Source: Plazaster borealis (taxonomy: Eukaryota > Echinodermata > Asteroidea > Forcipulatida > Labidiasteridae). From it: DNA of 64,000 nucleotides. The stretch spans positions 1,178,001 to 1,242,000 of the forward strand of contig CM037472.1 in assembly GCA_021014325.1 (NCBI GenBank), in the 5' to 3' direction. The position numbers and the translations under genes were made by a program. Of this stretch, positions 33,700 through 44,266 are shown piece after piece. Positions within the stretch are counted from its first letter, which is position 1, and the number at the start of each line of letters is the position of its first letter. Under the pieces are notes generated by a model. The model was not told the origin of the DNA. It saw only the letters and a list, made by a program, of their open reading frames with translations, and did no database searches.

Positions 33700-34530
33700 G
33701 ATAATGTCTGATTGTTTGACGCTCCAAAGGCCCATTGCTTGATGTGGGGGCAAGGTGGCCAACCAGCCGGAGCGAGTGACTCGTCCAATGTGATGGTGAC
33801 AGACAGAGAGGGCTATCAAAAAGAGCAACCCTTTCAAGGGTTTTCCTCAGTCTGCCTTAAGTGATAGTGCCAAGGTTCGGTGGGTACTATAAGTGGTTGA
33901 TCTGGTCAGTTTGGTTGGAAGACTGATAACAGATGCAGCCAGATTGGGCTCATCTGCAGAAATCCACCAGGTCCACCGGAATGGCCATTTATGAGGCCAA
34001 GCAGCTCTAGCAAAGCTTGAGCTGGTAGCCACAAAAGATTTTAGATTGAACACTCATTTCTCTGGTGGTCGAGCCGTGCCCCCAGGAACAGAAAGCAACT
34101 TCTTGGTAATGATGATGAAACTGAGGTTAGTAGCAAGTTGCTACATTCATTGGACAGCATGGTGGTTCCCTCGTGAAAAACAAGTCCCATGACAATCAAG
34201 TTGTTGAGGTACATGAATACTGTGACCCCTTGTTTCCGTAGCACTGCTCCAATTAATTTCCTTCACTACCTGGGTGAACACCCTGGGGGAGGTAGAAAGT
34301 CAAAATTGGAGCACTGTGGGCTCGTACATTGTCTTGCTTTAAAGGAACAAAAGACAGTTTTGTCGTTCCGTACAGATACAGACCTTTAAGTCCAGACTTG
34401 CCACCATTGATTGTAGTGTGTGTCCATCCTTAAACAACTTGGTCAGATAAACTTGTTTAGAGGCTTCAAGTTGAGTATAGGGTTCCATGTGCCAACCTCC
34501 TTCTTGAGAACCAGTAAATAACTCGACATG
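33700..34530 (-). mobile_element. Decayed DIRS-like RT/RNase H fragment
   Basis: On the minus strand, in order, are motifs typical of DIRS-type retroelement polymerases. They are TWNPILNLKPLNKFI (near 34.48-34.51 kb), MVASLDLK, TSPRVFTQVV (near 34.27 kb) and VTVFMYLNNLIVMG, in place of a YLDD box. Next are CFLFLGARLD and, toward RNase H, MDESLAPAGWPP. They fall in different frames with stops between, and the catalytic DD reads NN, so the element is inactive. No tyrosine recombinase or split repeats are visible. It sits inside the minus-strand exon array. Confidence 0.7.
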
Positions 34531-35590
34531 AGACTCATTTGGGTCTCACCAGACGTGACCACTCGAATGCTTGTTTGAAGAGAAGTGATCCGATTTCCTC
34601 CTCGGGTGACTGGCATTTTGTTAAGATGGATGGTATTGGTGTCAACTTATCAAAATGCCAGTCACATGTCTGATTGGGAGGGGGGCTCCTGAATTCCAAT
34701 GCATATCAGCGATTGATTGACTGTTTCAAGCACCGAACGATCGGAGGTCACTTGAACACAAAAGCTATTAGAGAATTGAAGGCGGCCCCAATGGGTCCAA
34801 CGACCAGAGGCCACTTAATGCCGCTCGCATCAATTGCACATCATGCACATTTACTCAATGGGATGAGGTTGGCAGCATAGAGACACGAGTGAACTGTAAG
34901 TGCTGTAAGTAACCCCTGGTCTAGGCAGTGACACGCCGCTGTCAGAGGCTCAGCCAGGACCGGTGATTCCTCTTCACAGCCCAAAGCTAGATATTCCACG
35001 AGGATGAGGAGGAAAGCCGATACAATGCATCATGAAAAGGGAGGCCAAGTCGCCTTTTTTTCAGATTTTCCGCTAATTTATCTTTTGTCTAGTCAGCGAA
35101 GGGCGGCGTCGAGGATGTGGAAAAGCCATTGCCATATCAGGAATGTTGGGAACTACGAAGAACTGCCCAAAAGCAGTCGGCTGCCAGCTTATCTTTTGCC
35201 AAATCAGAAATGTTGGGAGCTGTGAAATACTGCCCCAAATCCTCCGTTTGAAAACAGTACTAAGAGACCTCATGCCTCTTGTATATGGTTTCCACTTGTC
35301 TCTCCTGTGATAGCATTAACACGTTCTATGCAGGTCAGCAGTAACACGAGAAAAACTGGCGTGTTGCTGCCTGCTGAGCTTGTTTTATGCTTGAAAGACT
35401 TGCATTCTGAGGGGGTTAGATTGCAAGACCTGAACCATATCCCGCTGTATCAGGCACAGTTCTGATTCGGCTACATATAGCCACTGCATCTGCATCACTT
35501 CATCATGTCGCCCATTGAATTACCCAAAGGGGAAGGATGAGTTGACACTGGTGAATGAGCAGAGCCCCCGCTGAGTGGATCGTGAGAAAG
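34531..35590. other. Unassigned, possibly upstream part of the DIRS-like element
   Basis: No recognisable domain. Its position just upstream (minus sense) of the RT and its higher GC than the neighbouring introns suggest it could be the gag side of the element. A degenerate direct repeat occurs near 35130-35225 (GGAATGTTGGGAACTACGAAG versus GAAATGTTGGGAGCTGTGAAA). Confidence 0.3.
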
Positions 35591-35599
35591 AGGTTGAGA

Positions 35600-36240
35600 A
35601 CGAGTAAGTTCAGTTGCCTTGCGTGAATATAAAGCAATGGCAAAACTTGTTTTAAAATCTTCTGGAACAAGAGACTACAACAGTGGTTTTTAGTTCTCTA
35701 AAGCCCTTGAGAGCGCTGTTTACTCATCCGGAGAAACAGAGGGGAACTGCCCAAAGAGGATACACACTAGAGCTATAGTGGTGTTGCCTCTTAAATTGGC
35801 CAGTATGGTCCATTTCTCCCCGGAGTCCACCCTAGCTGGTATCGAAAGTTCCATTAATTGTCATGACTGTGAGTAGCAATGCCCAAGCAACCAATTTGTT
35901 TTCATTTTCGGCCCCTTTAGACTTCTGAACATGAGACGCCAAAGTGGTTCTCTAAAGTCCTACAGAAGTAGCACTGTTGTATTGTTAGCCGATCAACAAT
36001 GATGCCGCCGATACAAGGGGGAACTGCTCAAAGAGGACACACTAGAACTATATCGGTGTCGCCTCTTACGATGGCCAGTACAATCCCTTTCTACCCCAGA
36101 GTCTGCCCGGCTGTAATGACTGCCGTGGGGGTAGCTGGTAGCTGCAGTTCTAATAATTACTGCTCCCAGGGTCTTGGGAAGGCTGCGGTGGCCTTGCGTG
36201 ACAGTGAGGAAATGGCACTACCGGAGCATCAGACTTTTTA
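35600..36240 (+). repeat. Isolated full-length satellite units
   Basis: Two diverged units of the 22.7-29.5 kb satellite family (GGAACTGCCCAAAGAGGATACACAC near 35745, GGAACTGCTCAAAGAGGACACAC near 36020) with the GGCCTTGCGTGAC and GGAGCATC segments. They lie about 6 kb outside the main array and share its orientation. Confidence 0.7.
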
Positions 36241-36279
36241 AATCTTCAGTTGTTTTCTTATCGCCCAAACAAGACCTGC

Positions 36280-36690
36280 GAAATCCCAACGGGATGGTCT
36301 TAGAAGTTTGGTCAGTTTTGGCAACTGTTTTACTGGAGGCCAGTGACCACAATAGTACATCTCCGGTACTCTTAGTGGGCCCGTTGGTGGCGGCCTTTCT
36401 GGATGACAGAATCTGCAGAGGTATGTCACCAGAAGGCTTGCACACTTTTACCTTTATGGTCGACCCAGAGGCCAGTGACCCTGAAGGTATGGCTCCATTC
36501 TTTCTTTTATCTTCGGTTGTGACAACCCTTTTAGAAGGACAGGGACCTCAAAGGTATGTCTCCATAGGAAGGGTCAGCAGCATTGACTTTTCCAGGGGAC
36601 AGGAACCGCAAAGGTCTGTCCTCCAAAGAGACCGGAAAATTTGCTGTAGGCGGCCTACTGGAAGGGAGGGACCCAGTGGGTTCCATTAGC
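36280..36690 (+). repeat. Degenerate tandem repeat of about 65 bp
   Basis: The motif AAGGTATG(T/G)CTCC recurs near 36416, 36480, 36546 and 36606 with variable spacers containing GCCAGTGACC or GACAGGGACC. A 171-codon plus-strand ORF runs through it, but the sequence looks like decayed minisatellite and I do not call a gene. Confidence 0.5.
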
Positions 36691-36946
36691 GCCACATTGT
36701 TGGATACCAAGGACCACACATGGTTCCAGAAAGAGAGCGCTAGGTCCTGGTAGACTGAGCCCAATAACAGCGAAATGATTGCCAGACAAGATACAAATAT
36801 CTTTGAATGAACTGTTATGCTACAAGAAAGTGACTGATATAACTTCTGTTTATATAAAAGAGCAACAACATGCACTCTGCACAATTATTACAGAGCTCCA
36901 TTTGGGACAAGGGGTAAATATTAAAAGAAAACTTTTGGGAATTTAC

Positions 36947-37038
36947 CTTTAACTGGAGATTGCAGATCCTTTATCATAAGCCAGTCTGGACATCTTCTTG
37001 TTGACAGGTAAAAGTCTTTGGAGATGGCAAGAGCCTTA
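36947..37038 (-). pseudogene. Minus-strand exon module i (SKDFYLSTRRC)
   Basis: The acceptor is TTTGTGTTGCAG and the donor TAAAG|GTAAAT. At 92 bp it reads ISKDFYLSTRRCPDWLM, then IKDLQSPVK in one continuous frame. A base added near the acceptor changes the incoming phase relative to modules b and c. The YLSTRRC core is the closest match to the plus-strand YLSKSRC core. Confidence 0.5.
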
Positions 37039-37980
37039 CTGCAACACAAACAAAATGTAGAACTTGCAACATTAGTTATACAAAACATTACACACCAAAA
37101 AAAAACATTGTAAGAAAAATTGGTTTTAACTCGAGATTGTGTGTATGTTTTCAATCAAATGCAGGAAACCAACATTAAAAACATCAACAACAACAAAAGT
37201 TCAGAGGAACTTAAGCATATCATCATTCAATTGATCACTGAAAAACCAAGCAACTGTAAATATGGGGGATAACAAATGCTTGAAACAGTTCTCTTGAGGA
37301 TTGGTACCAGTATGAGCTTTGTTATTACGGAGTCCTCAGAATAAAACATGCATGCCAAATTTGTATTACCAAAAGCTAAAACATTACCAACAGCTTAAAA
37401 ATTTGTCAGGATAAATGGAACTCAACGCAAACAAATCGCACGATTTGCAACAATAAGTGATTAAAAACATTCTCCATCAGTACAACAGTTAGGATCAAAT
37501 AGATTTGTTTTCTTACAATTTGTCAATACTTTCTATCAAAAATAAATTAAAAAAACAGCAAGAAAATTGTGACTGCTGCAATAAAAAAAAAGCAACAGTA
37601 CTTCAGAGGGGAAGTCAAATGTTTGAAACAGTTTTCTTGAGGATTCGTGCTAATATAAACTTTTAAATGACATACTAACATTTAAATTACCAACAAAAAC
37701 AAAGAAATGTATTGATATTTGTGCTTAACATGAAACATTCTAAGGGACTTCCATCCACATGAAGAAAAAACCCCAAAACTAAACTTGTCAACTCTGAAAT
37801 TATTGCAAACATACAAATATCGTTGAATGATTGGTAATGCTACAAGAAAATGACTGATATTAACTTCTGTTTAAACAAGAGCAACTGTACATAACCATTC
37901 TGCACAATTATTACAGAGCTCCATTTGGGATCAGCGGTAAATAATAAAAAGATTTTGGGGGGACATTCACCTTCAACTGG

Positions 37981-38059
37981 AGAGTGCAGCTCCTTTATCA
38001 TAGGCCAGTCAAGACATCTACTTGTTGACGGGTAGATCAATTTGGAGATGGTAAGCCTA
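37981..38059 (-). pseudogene. Minus-strand exon module j (PSTSRC)
   Basis: The acceptor is AATATTGCAG and the donor TTGAAG|GTGAAT, 79 bp long. One frame reads IYPSTSRCLDWPM, then IKELHSPVEG. The beginning, where other modules have RLIISKD, is eroded. It is the last recognisable member of the minus-strand array. Confidence 0.45.
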
Positions 38060-38522
38060 CTGCAATATTAACAAATTAAGCAATATCTATCAGTAAAGTA
38101 AAACAGTTAGGATCAGATAAATTTATTTTACTGTAAACAATAACTGAACAAAAACATTGAAAACAGCAACAAAATGGTTGGAGGAACTCCTGCACAACAT
38201 AACAAATTTTCAACAGTACTGGGGGGAGGGTGAAATGCCTGAAACAGTGCTCTTGAGGATTGGTGCTGGTATGAACTATTTTATCAGTGAGCTCTCGGAA
38301 TGAAACTTATCTAGCAAATGACCTTCCATAAATCTTCAAAACCCCCTACAGAAAAAAAAAGACCCACTTTGTCAACTCGAAAATGATTGCCAAACATACA
38401 AGCGTCTTGTAATGAATTGTAATACTACAAAAGTGTGCCGCACTTATCATCTTGCAAAGAATCAAACAACTATGCCACAATAAAGACTTTAAAAAAACAA
38501 TGTGTTAAATGCAGAACATTAC

Positions 38523-38599
38523 CGATAAAAAGAAAGTCTTCTTTGTGTCCAGCTTCTTTGGAATCAGGAACGATGTGAAGGGCAAGAGGAACATTTAAC
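38523..38599 (-). CDS. Putative 77-bp exon (LNVPLALHIVPDSKEAG)
   Basis: On the minus strand there is an acceptor CACTACAAG and a donor ATCG|GTAATG. One base, 25 open codons and one base read LNVPLALHIVPDSKEAG, then HKEDFLFI. The acceptor lacks a long pyrimidine tract. It lies downstream of the 28-residue exon array in the same orientation. I do not recognise the family. Confidence 0.35.
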
Positions 38600-38690
38600 C
38601 TTGTAGTGCAAAATGAAATTAAAATTCAAAGGAAATTTGGTTAAGCAGTTCAGTACTGAATCAAACTCAATTTTGTTGTTGTCCTAGTTA

Positions 38691-39056
38691 TCAACGTTTG
38701 GGTATCAGGCCTTGCACCACTTTGTTTCCCACGACTTGCCTCCAGTCAGCTGTACATTTTAAAAGGCCTGCATGAATGTTGACGAACCTAAGTGATCTTG
38801 TGTAACATTTCAATGAGAAATTAAACATTCTGACACAAGCAGGTTCTGAAATTTGTTTCATTGGCCTATAGGGTTGTAGGGCTCCATAAGAAGCCAGTTT
38901 AACTAGTGCAAAGCTAGCGACATCAAGCTTTTGACTAAACTGAACCGTTGGTATGTTCCCCGAACGGGGTTGGTCACATCTCTTTATACGTACAGTTGCT
39001 TCCCAAGACATGTGAGGGTTGAAGTTGTTATTACGATATAGCCACAGCTTAGCAAA
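38691..39056 (-). CDS. Unassigned minus-strand open frame
   Basis: The frame is open from about 39056 to a stop at 38691, including KLWLYRNNNFNPHM, SWEATVRIKRCDQPRSG and LASYGALQPYRPM (106 codons from the first Met). The upstream edge coincides with a weak acceptor (TTTGCTAAG). The composition looks coding-like, but the domain is not recognised and it may derive from a mobile element. Confidence 0.35.
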   Translation of the reverse strand, partial: FAKLWLYRNNNFNPHMSWEATVRIKRCDQPRSGNIPTVQFSQKLDVASFALVKLASYGALQPYRPMKQISEPACVRMFNFSLKCYTRSLRFVNIHAGLLKCTADWRQVVGNKVVQGLIPKR

Positions 39057-39077
39057 TTGTATTAGTTGTTAACTCAC

Positions 39078-39180
39078 CATGATCATATCTCATTAGCATA
39101 CTGTCCGTCTCAGACCTCATCATTCAATTAGTTAAGACATCTTGACTGTGAGGGCTGACTACCAAGATTGTCACTGGTAG
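39078..39180 (-). pseudogene. Decayed exon-like module (strong splice sites, stops)
   Basis: The acceptor CCTTTTCACTTCCAG and donor ATCATG|GTGAGT are strong, but every frame has stops. In the phase shared with neighbouring modules it reads TSDNLGSQPSQSRCLN, a stop, LNDEV, a stop, DGQYANEI. Two of the three stops are TGA at places where related modules appear to have Trp. Confidence 0.4.
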
Positions 39181-39281
39181 CTGGAAGTGAAAAGGAACAT
39201 TTTGAAGCATAATTAACCAACAATCTCCTGCTTATTACCCCATTATTTCACTGACTGACTTTATTGAGGAGATTGTCTTAC

Positions 39282-39487
39282 CTCTGAGGACTGCTCCTCC
39301 AAATTATGTCTCAGCCAAATAAAAGATTCAAGTGGAAGACAGTCATCGTGAATGTCTGGAGAAGTCCAGATCCCTGTCCAATGCATCTGGTGACCATTTC
39401 CATCCTAGTAGGAGGACATCTCAACTGTTGGGATGGTCCGTCTACTTTCAGCCGAAACAAGAGGTGGTGGATATTCTGGGCAGCCGT
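39282..39487 (-). pseudogene. Decayed 206-bp exon-like module
   Basis: The acceptor is CATTTTTCTCTTTCAG and the donor TCAGAG|GTAAGA. After two bases the frame reads GCPEYPPPLVSAESRR, TIPTVEMSSY, a TAG, DGNGHQMHWTGIWTSP and more, then continues open to the donor. Strong splice sites with a single in-frame stop suggest recent loss or a sequencing error. Confidence 0.45.
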
Positions 39488-39914
39488 CTGAAAGAGAAAA
39501 ATGACTTTAGGGCAGGAGTTGATACATGTTAGGTGGCACACTGAACTGTTTGTAGGATACCACAATTGCATCTGTCTGAAGGCATGCTGATCTTCTGCAG
39601 GAAGAAAAGATCTCTCCCCAAGCAAAGAACAATCCTGTATTTTGACTTAAAATGGATGATGCTCTTTGGTTAATGAACAATTGCATTAATTCAAACCTTT
39701 GTAACACTTCTCTGTCATGGGATGGTAGGATCAGGGGAGGGGTACATCATTTCCTCAGAGGGTAGCTCCACACAATGGTAGCTCCACACAATGACTACAC
39801 TGAGTCATGACAGCCTGCAAAGTAACTAACAGAACAATGTCTTTTAAAGGTGGTTACTAAAAGTTAATCAGTTTTTAACCTTGTCATACTTGGTACTAAA
39901 TTACAAAAAATTGA

Positions 39915-40150
39915 AGCGGGCAAGCTTGTTGGTCTTGTGGATAAGACATCTGGAGCCAATGTCATAAGCCTTTTTGAGATATGGTGGCACTATAGCAGTG
40001 CACTGTTTAGTTTGGGTGTATACAGACAAATTTACCCAAACCAAATACTGCCCTCGTAATAATAATACTAATAAATTATGCTTATAAAGCGCCTTACATC
40101 CATGACTGGACCCCAAGGCGCTGTACAAATTAAAACAGCACCACAACAAG
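39915..40150 (+). repeat. SINE-like fragment with GCGC tail
   Basis: TTGGTCTTGTGGATAAGAC resembles an A-box region. The segment AATAATACTAATAAATTATGC, TTATAAAGCGCCTTAC and CCAAGGCGCTGTAC resembles the reverse of the CGCTATATAA tails of LINE/SINE elements here. The parts may belong to two separate insertions. Confidence 0.4.
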
Positions 40151-40159
40151 AGGAGGAAA

Positions 40160-41180
40160 TAAACAAAGAGCATTCAAAGATGATTTAAAATATTAAACCA
40201 TAAACAATGGACCAGCAAGTAATTAAAACTACGACACACCACAACAGTTAAACAAATTCTGAAAAGTACCCCTCAGCATAAAAATATACAGCTATTAAAT
40301 TTTATAAATGCAAGATGTTAAAGAAAATACGTAGTAAAATGTCCACCATACCTCCAAATGGCTTACGGCTTTGCTTACTGCGTAATTGCCTTTATCGCTA
40401 TCCTCTTACATGGTAAATGCCAAATTTCTGTGCTAGCTGCGTATAAGTGAAGAATGCTTAGAAACATGTATGCACACAAGCTGAAATTCCTGACTAGTTA
40501 TGAAATAAGCTTACATTAACCGCAGACTTTTCTGCTTTCATTAAAGCAGTGATTTTCCACTCAAGCAAAGCCATGAAATTGTGCCCTTCTCTAAAATGTA
40601 GAAGGTTGAATTGAGTATACAGCCCTTATCACACATCGGTGTTTGGTAAAACAATTAAATTAAGCATACAATAAAACGAGGTCTCTTGTCATACCCTACT
40701 AATACTCAAGTCTACACCAACACTCAACCCTTGCTGAGTATAAGTAGGTACATACAAAATATATCAGGACTTCTAGCTCTTGAACTTGAATAGTCTCATA
40801 ATCCATCACTGCAAGAGCTACATTCTAGGGATAAGGATATTTTTCTATAGTCAAACTTTAGTTCTTTACTAAATCATTCTTTTTTGTACATGAACTTTTT
40901 ATAACGAGCATTTCACTGGTTACCAAAGGCCTACATTGTGTACCACGTATACAATGTACAGACCGACGCTAATACATAATCCCTGAACACCCTCCTGGAA
41001 ATAGCCTCAATCTTCCAAACACAACCAATGAGTTTATGAAGGATACCAAAACTGCCATCAATCCTCAAAAATTAATGGATCAGAGTTGTGAAAGATGCCT
41101 GTTCCTCAATGCTCTAAAATCATCCAAGTTGTCTAGTTGAGTTTGAAGGACTCAGGAAGGTTAGGGTTTTCAATCTCATC
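40160..41180. other. Unassigned stretch
   Basis: No gene, exon-like module or clear repeat is supported. Confidence 0.35.
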
Positions 41181-41359
41181 CTGGGCCCAATTTCAAAGAG
41201 CTGCTTTAAAAAAGCAGAAAATATGTCTTAAAAACATTATCTCCTTAGCAAAATAAAGCAGAATACCAGTCGCAGAAGGTATTCTTATTCTGGTAAACTT
41301 GATTTTGTTGTGCTGAGGTACTTTTGGCGTTTATGCAGCTCTGTGAAATTGGGCCCTGG
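41181..41359. mobile_element. MITE family B (GGGCCCAATTTC), copy 1
   Basis: CTGGGCCCAATTTCAAAGAG at the left mirrors CTCTGTGAAATTGGGCCC at the right, about 180 bp long. The family recurs at 51681, 56619 and 60954. It contains no ORF. Confidence 0.85.
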
Positions 41360-41773
41360 ACCTCCAAGTCTTTGTCTTGAACTTCACATCGTCTGCTGGT
41401 AGCTCATCTTTGCAAAGCAGTTCAATTTCAAGGCATCTTTCCTGGGCTGTGGTCCTTTCTGGAGAGTGACTGTGTTCATGGTACATGTTGTCATTAGATA
41501 GTCCTTCAGATCTCAACCCGGCATGGCAGGTCTGAACAGCCATACTTCACCACTCTGGTGGGATGACAGGGTAATCGTCAACTGCAACAATCTCAGCATT
41601 AGGTTCACTCCAGGTGAATGCTTGAATACACCTCAGCATAGCTGGATCACTACCAGTCCTACACCATTTCGTTCTTGAATTTCCATCCTTTCACCAGATG
41701 CAGTTAGCTGTAGGGAATTGTTCCCTTAAAGATTCAATTTCATGTATTGCAACATTTGTTTCCATATTGACCA
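41360..41773 (-). pseudogene. Long exon-like module with two in-frame TGA codons
   Basis: On the minus strand there is a strong acceptor, TTTGTCTGTGTACTGCAG. After two bases a frame runs for over 400 bp: VNMETNVAIHEIESLREQ, FPTANCIW, TGA, KDGNSRTKWCRTGSD, FTWSEPNAEIVAVDDY, PVIPPEW, TGA, SMAVQTCHAG, and on past CLEIELLCKDELPADD. Both interruptions are TGA directly after a TGG codon. The frame is otherwise clean and cysteine-bearing, then runs into the family B MITE. It is probably a pseudogene exon. TGA recoding is possible but unsupported. Confidence 0.45.
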
Positions 41774-42189
41774 CTGCAGTACACAGACAAATCAACAGAC
41801 AAACAATAAACAAAACAAAGCATTGCTTGAGTCTTACTGTTCGTCAAAATGATTAATGGAAACTCAACAAGAAACAATATTATATTTGGTTCAACAAGAA
41901 ACATTTGTGTACAAACATTATCTGGTTTTAATTTCCTCTCAAAACATTTCTTTTGACACAGAATACAACCAATACACTCTTTTGGTCACACCTTCAGGAA
42001 AATTAAAATTACTTTCACAACAATCATCTATTTTCTCAGTCTGATTGTTCAATTAAATGAATATTGGAAACTCAAACAATGATGGCAAAATAGTACCTGG
42101 TATTTTTTGCAATACAATCAATTACAGTTTAACAAAACACACATCAATAGAATTACAATTTGTAAAATTTGACACAGAGTAATTTATTG

Positions 42190-42830
42190 GAGTCATGGCT
42201 GGGGGAGGTCCTCCATCAACATGGGCCAATTTGATCCTCTCCCTCCAGTCAGATCAGTCCTTCATGAAGGAGTGTAGGTCTTCAGTCATGGGGGACTCCT
42301 GTATCTCTCCTCCTCTTGCCTCTGGAGGCCTTTCCTTGGGGTAGTTCCCACAAGATGAGGGAGTAGGTGGCCATTTTGATCCTCTGCCTCCAGTCAGATT
42401 AGTCCTTCATGCAGGAGTGTAGGTCTTCAGTCATTGGGGACTCCTGTATCTCTCCTCCTCTTGCCTCTGGAGGCCTTTCCTTGGGTATGTTCCACAAGAT
42501 GAGTGAGTAGGCTGCCAGTTCAGGATGCTGAAAACTGCCTTGCAAGTCTTGTCTGATACGTTTGGTAGACCACCATGGAGGTGGGTGTTCCTCATATGGT
42601 TAGTCCATGACACATGCAAGGATTCTCACCATATTGGTGTATGTCCCACTGCAAGTCAAATCCGTTGCTCACGAGTCTTGTCTGATACTTTTGGTAGACG
42701 CCCATAAAGGTTGTGTTCCTAAGGCCATCCTCAGCATATGGGTCCAAGTCCTATGTAAGGTCTTCCTCTGTCAGGTAGTGAGCGTCCAAGTCTTGGCACC
42801 ATACAGCAAGGTTGACTCAACTCATTGACA
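42190..42830 (-). mobile_element. Decayed LINE C-terminal RT fragment with internal duplication
   Basis: On the minus strand the sequence reads TLLYGAKTWTLTT, then a region with NHMRNTHLHGGLPNVSDK, then a QPTHSSCGTYPRKGLQR stretch. These match the post-RT part of endonuclease-RT LINEs (LLYGAETW, then NVSDKIR and HGRRSRGR-type motifs). Stops and frameshifts abound. A segment of about 145 bp is tandemly duplicated inside it (GATCCTCTCCCTCCAGTC at 42233 and GATCCTCTGCCTCCAGTC at 42378). Confidence 0.7.
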
Positions 42831-43667
42831 CAGAATAGAACAATACTTTTTTGGGTCAGTTACTTTTTGGCAATTTTTATTTCTTAACTCTGACAAAATG
42901 ACCATTCACAGTTGGACAAAATACACATCACAATTTGATTCAGAATGAACCCCAATACACTTTTTGTGGTCCTTACATAGGACAAATTTCCTTAAAATGG
43001 ACGAAACGGATAACACTGTTTGAATAACAATGTGGTTTTAATTTGTCTGCAAGACAAACATTCAAAGCTGGACAAAATAAAAATGACAAAAAATACTGAC
43101 AACATAATAAAACCAATTCACTTTTTGGGGTCATAGTTTGGGGGGGATTAAATTTTTGTCCTTAATCCTAAACCCATGGTGTCTTTTGCTAGAGCCATCC
43201 CATATCCTCAAAAACAGGCCTGTAATTACACAGAGGCCACGGAGATCATGGCCTCTGTTGCCTTGGCCTTGGTGCCCCTTCAAAAGTTCCCCCATAGACT
43301 TTAAGAAATTCCACTGGAAGTGCCCTTTGCAAAATGAAAAATGGCCTTGCCCTCTCAAAGATGAAATTCCAGGCCTGCCAAAATACTCTATTCCATGCTC
43401 AACAATGGAATGTTTGGACTTAGAAAGAAAAGTATTCCTGTTCCAAGGAAAAGTAATTGTTATTTGGGCCTAAAACCCTAAATAATACAAAGTCAGACAA
43501 ATCCTTGGTTTAGATTTAAGAGGATTTGGGACTAAAACTAATTCACTTGTTAAGGAAATCATATCTCCCTTTCATTTTATTTTATTTGTTTATTATTTAT
43601 TATTTTGTTTTTTGGGGTTGGGGGTCAAATTTCTTGCACTACCCTAAAACAAATTGCACTATGTTAA

Positions 43668-43913
43668 AGGCACTGAACACGTTTGGTAATTGTCATAGAC
43701 CAGTGTTCTCACTTGGTGTATCCCAACATCGAAGTTGCAAGAAAATGATGAAAGAAAAAATACCCTTGTTGTACAAATTTGTGTGCTTTCAGATAGGAAT
43801 AAAAGGCTTCAGGCCTGAAGTATTTTATTATTTTAGTGAGAAAAAAACTAAGTTACCGAGTAAGTTTTTATGCTAATATATATTTTGAGTTATTACCAAA
43901 TGTGTACAGTGCC
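43668..43913 (+). mobile_element. TTAA-flanked MITE, family A, copy 2 (deleted)
   Basis: It has AGGCACTGAACACGTTTGG at the left and CCAAATGTGTACAGTGCC at the right with TTAA on both sides. The internal parts that contain CATATGCATAAAATAAC and the TACTTCAGAGGGAGT segment in other copies are missing, giving about 246 bp instead of 365. Confidence 0.8.
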
Positions 43914-44266
43914 TTAATAATAGAAACTCAACAAGACAAATACATATTTTGGACAAATAACATGTTATTTTGCCAGCAAGAAAATCATTCCCATCCCAGT
44001 TGGACAAAACACACATTACAATAATAACAATAATTTGATAGAGAATAAAACCAATTCACTTCTTGGGGTCAATCAATTTAGGGCAAATTTATTTCCTTTA
44101 TACTTGGCACAAGAAGTATCCATAGTCAATTAAAGTTACAATAAAAATTATAAATGGAAACTCAACAAGACAACACTTGTTTACAAGTACCATTTGGGCT
44201 AAGGAGACCTACATAGTGCGGCGTTTCTTGGGCAAGGTTGGCTTTTTCAACCCACAATGTTTTTAA

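Noticed and set aside
36174..36689. 171-codon plus-strand ORF as a gene
   Set aside because: It overlaps a degenerate satellite unit and a tandem repeat of about 65 bp. No splice sites or recognisable domain.
38691..39056. TGF-beta propeptide (AKLWLYRN-type start)
   Set aside because: Only the first few residues resemble it. The remainder, including the cysteine pattern, does not follow the family.
41360..41773. Selenoprotein exon with two TGA-encoded selenocysteines
   Set aside because: Both TGA codons follow TGG and neighbouring modules also show TAG or TAA. No SECIS-like structure was identified by eye. Decay is simpler.
43138..43473. 111-codon plus-strand ORF as a coding exon
   Set aside because: No splice or start support. 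The sequence (CACAGAGGCCACGGAG, GGCCTTGGTGCCCC) looks like a decayed dispersed repeat.
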